Positions 1 through 9,165 of a stretch of DNA of 64,000 nucleotides are shown in pieces. The position numbers and the translations under genes were made by a program. The notes under the pieces were generated by a model. That model did no database searches and was not told the DNA's origin. It saw only the letters and a program-made list of their open reading frames with translations. The stretch comes from Acidobacteriota bacterium (GTDB lineage Bacteria > Acidobacteriota > Blastocatellia > Pyrinomonadales > Pyrinomonadaceae): assembly GCA_016700175.1 (NCBI GenBank), contig CP065003.1:3792001-3856000 (forward strand), given 5' to 3'. The stretch's first letter is position 1, and each line of letters opens with the position of its first letter.

Positions 1-1807
1 CGTCGACGGCGATGGCATTTCCCCTGTCGTCTGAAAAATCGCCCAGGAAGGTGGAATAAACGAGAGCACTTCCGGCCGCATTGAGCTTCACGACAAATAC
101 GTCGTTCTGACCGTTGTGGGAGGTGTCATATGCCCCGCCGGTGGTAGGGAACTCCATTCCCGCCACATTGCTGAGAGTGAAGCCCGTAACGTATGCATTG
201 CCCGTTGCATCCACGGCAATGCCGTTACCCTGCTCGCCCTCGCTTCCGCCTATAAAGGTCGAGTATTCGAGCGCAGATCCGGCCGGGTTCAGTTTCGTGA
301 CGAAAACATCCGAGCTTCCGTGCAGTGATCCGTCGAAAGCGCCCGGCGTCGTCGGGTACGGAGTCGCAGCGCCGACGGTGAAACCGGTGACATAAACACT
401 ACCCGCCGAGTCGAGCGCGAGCCCGTAAGCCCAGTCGCTGTCGCTGCCTCCTATAAAAGTGGAGTACTCGAGAGAACCGCCCGTCCGATCGAACTTGGTG
501 ACAAACACGTCACAGTTGCCGCCGTTGAATGTCGTGTCGAAGGCGCCGACCGTCGTAGGAAACGGAATGGCGCCGGGGAAGTCTGCTTCCCCCGTGCATC
601 CGGTGACGTATGCGTTCCCGGTTGAATCGACGGCGATGTCGGTCGCGAGCGTCGGATTCTGGCTGTGCAGGTATGTAGAATAAATAAGCGCGTCGCCGGC
701 AGGGTTTATTTTCGTGATGACGGCGGAACCGCCGGAACCGGCGGTCGTATCGAACGATCCGGGCGTCGTCGGGAAGTTCGTCGAGCCGCTTTGTCCGGCT
801 ATGTAAACGTTTCTTGCAGAATCGACCGTGATTCCCAGATACGGAAATACCTCAGCGCCGTTCCCTCCCACAAACGTCGAATACGCAAGGCTTGAAAGGT
901 TGGGTGCGGCTTCCGGGCCCGCCGCCCTCGCAGCCGTCAGATCGGCGCCTTCAACCGGCAGATTCGGAGTTCGGCCGTAATTTGGCCGGATTCCGAGCGT
1001 GAATGAAGTTCCGCCGCCGCTCGCAGCCTGCCCGGTGCGCCTGAGGTAGAAATCCGCCGTCACCGGAGCCACCGAACCGTCCGCACCGTGGTTTTGAAGT
1101 CTGGGCGGCGATTGCACGATCTTTCCGTTTCGGGTCCGGATTGTCATCTCGCCTGTGTCGCCGATCGTAACCCCTTCGGCCCCTTCGATCAGAAATTCGA
1201 CCCTTTCAAGCGCTGCGGATTCGGTCGCGTCTATCGTGTACCGGAGAGAACCGTTTTCGGATCCCGATATTTCGACGTCGATGCCCTCATATGCCCGGAC
1301 GATCGAAACTGCAGCGAAATTCGAAACGCCGGTCACCCACTTTGACGGATCCTTGCCCAGATAGTGATTTGTTCTGTGTTTCAAAGGCGATCGGCCTTCG
1401 GTCACGGCACCCGCTCTTGTCCCCGTCAGCGTGACATAAACAGCGGTCGCATTCCCGTCAGCGGTCTTTGAATGCTCTTCCGGGAGTCCGGAGCGCGGTT
1501 CCCCGCCTGTTTTATCGGGCCGTTTCTCAAGCAACACGTGGACCGCGCTCTTGTCGGTAAGGAACAGCGATGCCTCGTCGGTTCCCACCGCCTTAAACCG
1601 GACGCGGCGGTCGAACTGGCCTCGGTTCTCTTCGAAAAAGAGGGGATTGGCGGCGCCGGGCGAAAGCGGAGCCTTTTCCGATCGGCCGATGCCCTGTTCG
1701 CGGGCATTGGTGCGAAAGAGGCCCCTGTTCGGGCCGGCGGCAAGAAAGAACAGCGTGAAAGCTATCAAGATTGCATAGATCCGCGGCATTACAGTACGAA
1801 TAGACAT
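1..1807 (-). CDS. SBBP beta-propeller repeat secreted protein (3' end outside window)
   Basis: The reading frame opens at an ATG at 1807 behind a strong ribosome site (GGAGGAAACC) and stays open to the window edge, so the C-terminus is missing. Residues 1-25 form a signal peptide (MSIRTVMPRIYAILIAF then a hydrophobic run). An N-terminal module with the ENRGQFDRRVRF motif follows, as in other SBBP proteins. From about residue 305 there are five repeats spaced about 68-71 residues apart, each with a YSTF/YSTY-type strand followed by DSAGSVYVTG-like segments; this is the beta-propeller SBBP signature. The product is probably exported to the cell surface or outside. Its ligand is unknown. It is divergent from the winged-helix regulator at 2111, across 303 bp. 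Confidence 0.85.
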   Translation of the reverse strand, partial: MSIRTVMPRIYAILIAFTLFFLAAGPNRGLFRTNAREQGIGRSEKAPLSPGAANPLFFEENRGQFDRRVRFKAVGTDEASLFLTDKSAVHVLLEKRPDKTGGEPRSGLPEEHSKTADGNATAVYVTLTGTRAGAVTEGRSPLKHRTNHYLGKDPSKWVTGVSNFAAVSIVRAYEGIDVEISGSENGSLRYTIDATESAALERVEFLIEGAEGVTIGDTGEMTIRTRNGKIVQSPPRLQNHGADGSVAPVTADFYLRRTGQAASGGGTSFTLGIRPNYGRTPNLPVEGADLTAARAAGPEAAPNLSSLAYSTFVGGNGAEVFPYLGITVDSARNVYIAGQSGSTNFPTTPGSFDTTAGSGGSAVITKINPAGDALIYSTYLHSQNPTLATDIAVDSTGNAYVTGCTGEADFPGAIPFPTTVGAFDTTFNGGNCDVFVTKFDRTGGSLEYSTFIGGSDSDWAYGLALDSAGSVYVTGFTVGAATPYPTTPGAFDGSLHGSSDVFVTKLNPAGSALEYSTFIGGSEGEQGNGIAVDATGNAYVTGFTLSNVAGMEFPTTGGAYDTSHNGQNDVFVVKLNAAGSALVYSTFLGDFSDDRGNAIAVD

Positions 1808-2110
1808 CCTGGTTTCCTCCTCAAGAACCAATTTCGGCGGCTTACTAAAGCCGGACCTGATCGGTCCGTAAAGTCCGTCCGGGCGGGTACCGAAGCTCCC
1901 ATTGGCTCGCGCGGATTCCTGTCCTGTCCGCCGCGATCGGCACGATCTCGGGCGCGGGTCGTTGTGGTATAATCCGCCCACTCGAGATCAGTATCCGCAC
2001 TCTTCAGAACCCGTAAGATAGCGGCGAGCATATGGTTCCGCTGTCGGAAAAGTCTTGAAGGTCCGTGGAAAATTTTCGGAAGTTTTGTTGAAGCCTCTCA
2101 AAATCCGCGC
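1808..2110. promoter_or_regulatory. Divergent intergenic region with candidate extended -10 promoter
   Basis: This gap separates the SBBP gene (minus) from the winged-helix/TPR gene (plus). At 1968-1973 there is a perfect TATAAT preceded by TG one base upstream (extended -10), on the plus strand. No good -35 is visible, which is acceptable for extended -10 promoters. It would give a leader of about 130 nt for the gene at 2111. Nothing else recognisable is seen here. Confidence 0.4.
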
Positions 2111-4024
2111 GTGAACGACTCGGAACCAATCCAGTATGAGTTTTCCGGCTTCTGCCTGATCCCCGCCGAACGTCTTCTTACCCGCGACGGCATTCCGGTT
2201 CCTCTTCCGCCGAGAGTCTTCGACACGTTGCTGTTGCTGATCGAGAATGAAGGTCATCTGCTTGAGAAGGACAGATTCCTCGAAACCATATGGTCGGACA
2301 GTTTTGTTGAGGAATCGACACTCGCCAAAGCCGTGTCCACATTGAGAAAGGCGCTCGGCGAAACCGCTCAACACGAGTACATTGAGACCGTGCCGAAAAG
2401 CGGCTACAGATTCGTGGCCGAAGTGAGGGTTGTGACGGCCGGAGCTGAGGCGGGTGGCCCCTCGCTGAAGGATCCTGCTCCGAAGGGTGCCGCGGATGGA
2501 TCGGCTGCGCCTTCGAAGTTTATTTCGCCGCTGGTCTCGCGCCCCGTACTTGCCACAATACTCCTCACCGTCGCGGCAGCGGCCGTCGGACTGCTCAGTT
2601 CCTGGAATTTCCGTGTTGACGACGGGAAAGGCGTGAGATCGATCGCGGTGCTCCCATTCACGCAGATCGGGCCCGGAAAACGCGACGAGGTGCTTGAGTT
2701 CGGGATGACCGATACGCTCATTACCCGGCTGACGGGCCTTAAGAACATCGCCGTGAGGCCAACGACTGCAATCGCCGGCTACGATCCCTCGAAGATAGGT
2801 GCGGTCGAGATAGGGAGGGAATTGCAGGTCGATGCGGTCATTGCCGGGAATATTCAACGCAGCGGCGACAGGCTTCGCGTAAATGTTCAGTTGATCAGCA
2901 CCGAGGATGGAACATCGTTGTGGGGCGAAAGGTTTGACACCGTATATTCCGATGTATTTGCCGTACAGGATTCGATCGCGCGGCGCGCCGTAGGAGCGCT
3001 GGCGCCCCATTTAGGGATCAGGCCGGAGGACCTGCCTGACAGGCGGGGCACCCGAAATCCCGATGCTTACAGGCTGTATGTGACAGGCAGGTATCTGTGG
3101 AGCAAACGCGGGGTGGAGAATCTCCGGGAGAGCATTGCACAGTTCGAGTCGGCGCTGCGGGAGGATCCGGAATTCTCCGCGGCCCTATCCGGGCTTGCCG
3201 ACGCAAATCTGCTTCTTGCCGAATATCAGGCTGCACAGCCCAGAGAAGCGTATTCCAGAGCGAGGGATGCCGTCGAACGGGCTCTCGAACTGGATGAAGG
3301 GCTTTCGGAAAACCACACCACGTTTGGCTATATTCTCGCATTTTACGATTGGAACTGGGACCGTGCAGAAAAAGAATTTGAAAAGGCGATAATGCTCGAT
3401 CCCAATTACCCGACCGCCCACCAGTGGTACGGCGAGTTCCTCGCCGCCGTGGGGAGGTTTCCCGAAGCCCAAAGGGAATTCGAGATGGCTCGGAGCCTCG
3501 ATCCAACTTCGCTTATCGTAAGATCCGACCTTGCCGGACATTTCTATTTCACGCGCCAGTACGATCTGGCGATCAAGGAGTCGGAGAAGATCATTGCTCT
3601 GGATCCTTCCTTTCCTTACGGCTACGTGTTCAAATGGCTCGCGCTTACACAAAAACGCGAAGATGCCGCCGCCGCCCGGGCATACCTGCGCTCCACTGAG
3701 CTGTTCGGGGAGGCCGACGCCGCCTCGGACCTGGAGAACGTACTGAAAGAGAAAGGTCCCCGGGCGATGTGGCTGAGAAGGCTGGAGCAGGTCAACGACC
3801 CGGCGAGGCTTCGCACCTTCCCGGAGGTCCAGAGAGGCATGTTCTATCTGAGGGTCGGCGACAAGGAACGGGCCTTGAAGAGTTTCGAAGCGTCACTCGA
3901 ACGCCGCGAACGGTGGGCCGTTAATCTGAAATTCTCCCCGGAGGTCGACCCGCTCCGGTCCGATCCGAGATTTGAGGCCCTGCTGGTTAAGCTCGGAATC
4001 GGGACTTCCGTTTCGAAGCGCTAG
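2111..4024 (+). CDS. CadC-like winged-helix regulator with membrane segment and TPR repeats
   Basis: 637 residues starting with GTG and no clear ribosome site. Residues 8-108 are an OmpR/CadC-type winged-helix DNA-binding domain (Trans_reg_C), including the LPPRVFDTLLLL and TLRKALGE helices and the YIETVPKSGYRF wing. A single membrane segment lies at about 145-165. A FlgO-like domain (SIAVLPF, then GMTDTLITRL) runs to about residue 290, followed by tetratricopeptide repeats to the C-terminus. The design suggests a membrane-anchored one-component regulator whose periplasmic TPR part senses a partner. This architecture is frequent in Acidobacteriota. The divergent SBBP gene is a plausible target, by inference from position only. 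Confidence 0.88.
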   Translation: MNDSEPIQYEFSGFCLIPAERLLTRDGIPVPLPPRVFDTLLLLIENEGHLLEKDRFLETIWSDSFVEESTLAKAVSTLRKALGETAQHEYIETVPKSGYRFVAEVRVVTAGAEAGGPSLKDPAPKGAADGSAAPSKFISPLVSRPVLATILLTVAAAAVGLLSSWNFRVDDGKGVRSIAVLPFTQIGPGKRDEVLEFGMTDTLITRLTGLKNIAVRPTTAIAGYDPSKIGAVEIGRELQVDAVIAGNIQRSGDRLRVNVQLISTEDGTSLWGERFDTVYSDVFAVQDSIARRAVGALAPHLGIRPEDLPDRRGTRNPDAYRLYVTGRYLWSKRGVENLRESIAQFESALREDPEFSAALSGLADANLLLAEYQAAQPREAYSRARDAVERALELDEGLSENHTTFGYILAFYDWNWDRAEKEFEKAIMLDPNYPTAHQWYGEFLAAVGRFPEAQREFEMARSLDPTSLIVRSDLAGHFYFTRQYDLAIKESEKIIALDPSFPYGYVFKWLALTQKREDAAAARAYLRSTELFGEADAASDLENVLKEKGPRAMWLRRLEQVNDPARLRTFPEVQRGMFYLRVGDKERALKSFEASLERRERWAVNLKFSPEVDPLRSDPRFEALLVKLGIGTSVSKR

Positions 4025-4127
4025 CCGCTTAATCCCAGGTTTTGAACATCGGTTCTCAGCAGGGCGGTTTGCCTTAACAAATCCGTAACGCTAGAATTCG
4101 TCTCTTGCCTTTAGGGAGATAACCAGG

Positions 4128-5447
<1,320 letters not shown>

Positions 5448-5532
5448 CGGATCCCGGGGAAAGTGCGTCCATAGAGGAAAATTTCAAACGGTAAGTTGGA
5501 GGTTTCCCGGCCCTTCAAGATCGGGAGTGTAG

Positions 5533-5743
5533 GAGGCTGTCTGAAAAGGCGGCCTTATTTTGTCGGCAAGGTTCGAGCCGTTCGGCCTGCAGATGTCGGA
5601 GGGCTTTCAGTTGCCCCCCGCTTGAGCGAAGGTTGCGCGGCTGTGGAATACGTATATGGGGGTTAGCCCCAATAAGAGCCGGCTGAAGCCGGCCAGCAAT
5701 CTAAGTCGATCCTTGGTCCCCCCCGCTGAAGCGGGGGGCAACT
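5533..5743. repeat. Composite hairpin element, copy 1 (IS-end-like hairpin plus 135-bp palindromic unit)
   Basis: Two modules lie in the 311-bp gap between ino1 and the anti-sigma gene. First, at 5533 there is GAGGCTGTCTGAAAAG, matching the terminus of the IS1182-like element at 9166, followed by GGCGGCC and a T-rich stretch. Second, 5609-5743 is bounded by perfect 15-bp inverted ends: AGTTGCCCCCCGCTT at 5609-5623 and its complement at 5729-5743. Inside are a GGGG/CCCC hairpin, a GCCGGCT/AGCCGGC hairpin and a terminal CCCCCCGCT/AGCGGGGGG hairpin (5719-5738). The same arrangement with nearly the same spacing recurs at 16777-16989. Confidence 0.75.
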
Positions 5744-5758
5744 GATCGAAACCCCAAT

Positions 5759-6649
5759 CTACCTGGCAAACAGGATCGCCGTCTGCACAGGGTCCGCCGC
5801 TTCCGGCTTCCTGTAGTGAAGTCGGAGCGGAGCGGCGAGCGATTCGGCCGCCTTCGCATTCTCTTCCGTGCCCAGTTGGGAAACGACGAACACCGCCCGG
5901 TCCTCAACGTCGATCCTAGAAACCGTGTAGTCGTCTGAAGCGAAATTCAAGGCCTTGCCGACCGCCTTCTCTGCATCGGGATGGTCCCTGGTCACCAGCA
6001 CCGAGACCATTCTGCCGCCGGCCTTCATCACCACGTGCGAGAACTTGACGTTGTTGAAACTGCACGAGTGAGAAGAGATCAGGTCGCAATCCTTCAGCGA
6101 ATCCTTCAGTTCCGAGCTCACTACACGTGCCAGGTCCCTGTATTCGGCCGAGACCTGCGCGAGCGTGGTCTTCGGCTCTTCGGCGAGATGCTTGACCGCG
6201 CAGTTGTCGTGATCAGTGACGGCGATGTTTACGATGTGATTGGGAGGCAGAGATCGAGTCCGAAGAACCGAGCTGCTGCCAGCCAGCTCGGTTGAAGCGC
6301 CGCTTCGCAGCAGATACATCGATCCGAACACGGCCGCGATCAAGAGACAAGCCGCGGCGGCAACCCAGCCAAACCGGAATCCGAACAGCCCGTTCGAGAG
6401 TTCCGCGCTTTTTGATCTGCGGCTACGAAGATGATTCCGCACCTCTTGGTCAAACTCACGGGGCATTTCGAACTCGGGAGCCGTTCGCACGGCGGACCGG
6501 AGCCTCGCCCTGACAGCCCGTCGCCCTTCTATCTCCGCGCGGCAGTCCGCGCATTCCCCAATGTGGCGCAATATATCGTGATTCGTTTCTGTCAGAAGCT
6601 CGTCCGAAAGGTAAGAATCAAGTAGTTCGCGGAAATCCGTGCAGTTCAT
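5759..6649 (-). CDS. Zinc-finger anti-sigma factor
   Basis: 296 residues. I chose ATG 6649 because it overlaps the stop of the sigma gene by one base (TGATG) and is preceded by GGAGGGAAATC. The N-terminus carries the zf-HC2 zinc-binding pattern H29-x3-C33-x2-C36 typical of ZAS-type anti-sigma factors. One membrane segment is at about 94-114. The C-terminal ~180 residues are a periplasmic sensor-like region of unknown fold. It should hold the partner sigma factor (6649-7251) inactive at the membrane. Translational coupling supports the pairing. Confidence 0.85.
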   Translation of the reverse strand: MNCTDFRELLDSYLSDELLTETNHDILRHIGECADCRAEIEGRRAVRARLRSAVRTAPEFEMPREFDQEVRNHLRSRRSKSAELSNGLFGFRFGWVAAAACLLIAAVFGSMYLLRSGASTELAGSSSVLRTRSLPPNHIVNIAVTDHDNCAVKHLAEEPKTTLAQVSAEYRDLARVVSSELKDSLKDCDLISSHSCSFNNVKFSHVVMKAGGRMVSVLVTRDHPDAEKAVGKALNFASDDYTVSRIDVEDRAVFVVSQLGTEENAKAAESLAAPLRLHYRKPEAADPVQTAILFAR

Positions 6650-7251
6650 CAAGATTTCCCTCCTTTGCTGTTTATCGAAGCGACGTTGCTTTTCGGAGGC
6701 TCTTCGCCGATCCCGTAGCCCCTGGCAACAACCGCCAGCTCTCCCCTCAGGAGCTTCCTCCCCCTGTGCAGCCTCGACATAACGGTTCCCATCGGGATGT
6801 CGAGCATCGACGAGATCTCCTTGTACGAGAAGTCCTCGACGTCGCACAAAAGGATCACGTCCCGGAAGATCGAAGGCACTCTTTTCACCGCCTCGATTAT
6901 CTCTTCGTCGGTTAGCTTCTGCGGGATCGAAGGCTCGAACGCCAGCGTCTGCATTATCTTCTCTTCGGGATCGTCGACCACCTGCATGTTCGACTGCTTC
7001 CGGAGCTGTTTGTAATGCGTGTTGTACATAATGGTCGTCAGCCACGCCTTGCAGTTCGTTCCCGGCTCGTACCGGTGGAACGACTTCAGCGCCTGCATCA
7101 TCGTTTCCTGGACAAGGTCCTCCGCAAGGTCACGGTCCCTTTTCAGGTACATCGCGACGCGGAACAGGTCCGGCGCGAAGGGCATCGCCTCCTGCTCGAA
7201 TACGTCAAGCAGCTTTTCCTCTTCCTTCTTCGACTTGAACAATCCTAACAA
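6649..7251 (-). CDS. ECF-type RNA polymerase sigma factor
   Basis: About 200 residues containing sigma-70 region 2 (DLAEDLVQETMMQALKSF; NCKAWLTTIMYNTHYKQLRK) and region 4 (VILLCDVEDFSYKEISSML, then GTVMSRLHRGRKLLR). I place the start at TTG 7251, because GAGAGGAC lies just upstream. The frame also runs up to a GTG at 7332, but that has no ribosome site and the extra residues look non-coding. It is the first gene of a two-gene operon with its anti-sigma factor. On the minus strand an AT-rich stretch (TTAATATATG) just upstream of the start could be part of the promoter. Confidence 0.88.
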   Translation of the reverse strand: MLGLFKSKKEEEKLLDVFEQEAMPFAPDLFRVAMYLKRDRDLAEDLVQETMMQALKSFHRYEPGTNCKAWLTTIMYNTHYKQLRKQSNMQVVDDPEEKIMQTLAFEPSIPQKLTDEEIIEAVKRVPSIFRDVILLCDVEDFSYKEISSMLDIPMGTVMSRLHRGRKLLRGELAVVARGYGIGEEPPKSNVASINSKGGKS

Positions 7252-7611
7252 TGGCCCGTCCTCTCGTTCCTGAAAACTGCTGCTAACCGACAATGTACAT
7301 ATATTAACCGCCAGCGAGATTATTCCGCGCACGCGAGATTTTGAAGCATGTCAGGCTTCGGATTCGAATGAGCGCCACTTGCACAAATCGGCGATTCTAT
7401 GTTAACTCTTTTGCAGGCGGATCGTTGTCTCTCAGACGCGGTTCGAACCCCCAGATCAGACGCTTCCCTTTTCCACTCAGCGAACGTAAAGCCTTTTGAT
7501 ATCATCGGTTGGACACGGATCGGGCCATCGAGCCCGTCCGGTTCTACAGCACGGCGGTGAGTCTCCGGAATAGACTTAACCGGATGCATCAACCATTAGG
7601 AGAATGACCAG
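7252..7611. other. Divergent intergenic region, sigma gene / Clp-like gene
   Basis: This 360-bp gap holds the promoters of the divergent sigma and AAA+ genes. An AT-rich TTAATATATG lies on the minus strand at about 7300. AGGAGAATGACC just before 7612 is the ribosome site of the AAA+ gene. A 90-residue open frame on the minus strand has no homology I recognise and looks spurious. No repeat or terminator is seen. Confidence 0.5.
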
Positions 7612-8814
7612 ATGACGAACGACGCGGCCAAGGCGACTGACGAACCCATTTTTTTGAATCCTGACAAGAAGAGCCCTCGCGCGGCGGATTTCGAGGACAA
7701 GCTGTCCGCGTTGATCGTCGGTCAGGAGCGAGCCGTCAGGCGGATGAGCGGCCTATACCAAATCTACCTTGCGGGAATGCAGAATCCTATGAGGCCGATC
7801 GGAACGATGCTTTTTCTCGGTCCGACCGGTTCAGGAAAGACCCGCGTCGTTGAAGCTGCAGCAGGTGTGCTTTTCGACGACGAGCACGCCGTCGTCAAGA
7901 TCGACTGCGCCGAGTTCCAGCACTCGCACGAGATCGCTAAGCTGATCGGATCGCCTCCGGGCTATCTGGGCCACCGCGAAACCTCTCCGATGCTCACGCA
8001 GGAAAATCTCGATAAGAGCCACACAGAGGACACGAAATTGACATTCGTCCTTTTCGACGAGATCGAGAAGGCGTCCGATTCTTTGTGGCAGCTTCTTCTG
8101 GGGATCCTCGACAAGGCAACGCTGACGCTGGGAGACAACAGGAACGTCGATTTCTCGAACACGATCGTGATAATGACCTCGAACCTGGGGGCCCGCGAGA
8201 TGTCCGAGATGATCTCCGGCGGGATCGGCTTCGCTCCTTCGAAGTCCAACCAGAACTCGGAAGACACAGAGATCGACACGAAGATCTACCGGACGGCTCT
8301 CGAGGCGGCGAAGCGCAAGTTCTCGCCGGAGTTCATGAACAGGATCGACAAGGTCGTGGTGTTCAGAAGCCTGAGGGAGCATCACCTGCGGCAGATCCTC
8401 GATATCGAGCTCGCGGCTGTTCAAGACCGCATCACTCAGTCCGCCGGGACGAAGTTCATTTTCGAATGCACCGACCCCGCGAAGGAGTTCCTGCTGCGGG
8501 AGGGCATCGACCTTAAGTACGGCGCGAGGCACCTGAAGCGTTCGATCGAGCGGTTCCTCGTCTATCCGCTTTCGAACCTCGTCGCGACCGAGCAGGTAGA
8601 GACGGGCGACCTGGTGATGGTCGACTACGACGAAACGGAAGAGAAGATGACGTTTGCCAAGAAGGCCGGGAAGATGATCGTCAAGGAGAAGGACGAGAGG
8701 GAAGAAGGCGACGCGCCCGAAACCAAGTCCGACGCCGTAGGGCTTCCGCTGCCGGAAGCAACAGCCGCTCCAAAAAAGACGAAGACCCAGAGCGAAAATC
8801 CGGAAAACGGGTGA
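7612..8814 (+). CDS. Single-domain Clp/Hsp100-type AAA+ ATPase (ClpA/B D2-like)
   Basis: 400 residues with one AAA+ module of the ClpA/ClpB D2 type. The Walker A GPTGSGKT is at 70-77, Walker B VLFDE at 146-150, the pore-loop region GYLGH is near 117-121, sensor 1 is IVIMTSN at 185-191, and GARHLKR (sensor 2) is near 305, followed by the ClpB_D2-small domain. It lacks the N-domain and first AAA ring of ClpA/B and the zinc finger of ClpX, and I see no IGF-type ClpP-docking loop. Residues 350-400 are charged and low complexity. It probably unfolds or remodels proteins, with partner unknown. It has an AGGAG ribosome site and stands alone. Confidence 0.85.
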   Translation: MTNDAAKATDEPIFLNPDKKSPRAADFEDKLSALIVGQERAVRRMSGLYQIYLAGMQNPMRPIGTMLFLGPTGSGKTRVVEAAAGVLFDDEHAVVKIDCAEFQHSHEIAKLIGSPPGYLGHRETSPMLTQENLDKSHTEDTKLTFVLFDEIEKASDSLWQLLLGILDKATLTLGDNRNVDFSNTIVIMTSNLGAREMSEMISGGIGFAPSKSNQNSEDTEIDTKIYRTALEAAKRKFSPEFMNRIDKVVVFRSLREHHLRQILDIELAAVQDRITQSAGTKFIFECTDPAKEFLLREGIDLKYGARHLKRSIERFLVYPLSNLVATEQVETGDLVMVDYDETEEKMTFAKKAGKMIVKEKDEREEGDAPETKSDAVGLPLPEATAAPKKTKTQSENPENG

Positions 8815-8817
8815 GCA

Positions 8818-8852
8818 ATGGTCAATGGTCATCGATCATCGATCAATGGCCA
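8818..8852. repeat. 7-nt short tandem repeats (5 units)
   Basis: Five contiguous heptamers: ATGGTCA twice, TCGATCA twice and ATGGCCA, starting three bases after the stop of the AAA+ gene. It is one of several heptamer arrays in this window, the closest relative being at 9053. Confidence 0.75.
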
Positions 8853-9052
8853 ATGAGATAGGTACCCGTAGCCGCAGCGACGGGATCGTGTCCGAAGCCC
8901 AAGCGTCAGCGCGGGCTTCTACAGCCCAAGGCAGAAACGCGACCGTCAGGGAGCGTGCCGTGGACCAAGAATTCCACCGAAAAGCACACACAGAGAGCGC
9001 AGAGACCGATTTGGAACTGAGATCGATCCTGCGCTTTTTCAATGGACGAAGC
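8853..9052. other. Non-coding stretch with dispersed repeat words
   Basis: No gene is supported here. It carries GACCGTCAGGGAG near 8940, which recurs around the TonB-C-repeat gene at 58375 and, inverted, at 59953. It also has a CACAGAG-type 9-nt word near 8990, similar to the arrays at 52057 and 52117. This looks like a graveyard of dispersed repeats. Confidence 0.5.
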
Positions 9053-9115
9053 TCATCGATCATTGCCCAATGGGCTATGACCATTGCCCATTGGCCAATG
9101 ACCATTGAACAATGA
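9053..9115. repeat. 7-nt short tandem repeats (9 units)
   Basis: Nine contiguous degenerate heptamers with consensus near CCATTGA (for example TCATTGC, CCAATGG, CCATTGC, ACAATGA). The seven-base register is kept without interruption. The array ends just before a solo REP-like unit and the IS1182-like element. Confidence 0.8.
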
Positions 9116-9117
9116 CA

Positions 9118-9155
9118 ACCGCCATCGGCGCGCAATGTTAATAGTAACGCGGCTT
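9118..9155. repeat. Solo REP unit of the 55-kb family
   Basis: CCGCCATCGGCGCGCAATG followed by TTAATAGTAACGCGG matches the REP consensus in the array at 55101-56105 (a GGCGCC-ATA-GGCGC hairpin, then CATGTTAATAGCAATTCGG). It lies 11 bp from the left end of the IS1182-like element. It shows that the REP family is dispersed beyond the transposase locus. Confidence 0.6.
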
Positions 9156-9165
9156 ACCGAAGATC

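Noticed and set aside
1988..3010. A 340-codon open frame on the minus strand opposite the winged-helix/TPR gene
   Set aside because: The plus-strand gene has clear domains; this composition is typical of an antisense shadow.
7320..7592. A 90-codon open frame on the minus strand between the sigma and AAA+ genes
   Set aside because: No ribosome site or homology; overlaps the promoter region of both neighbours.
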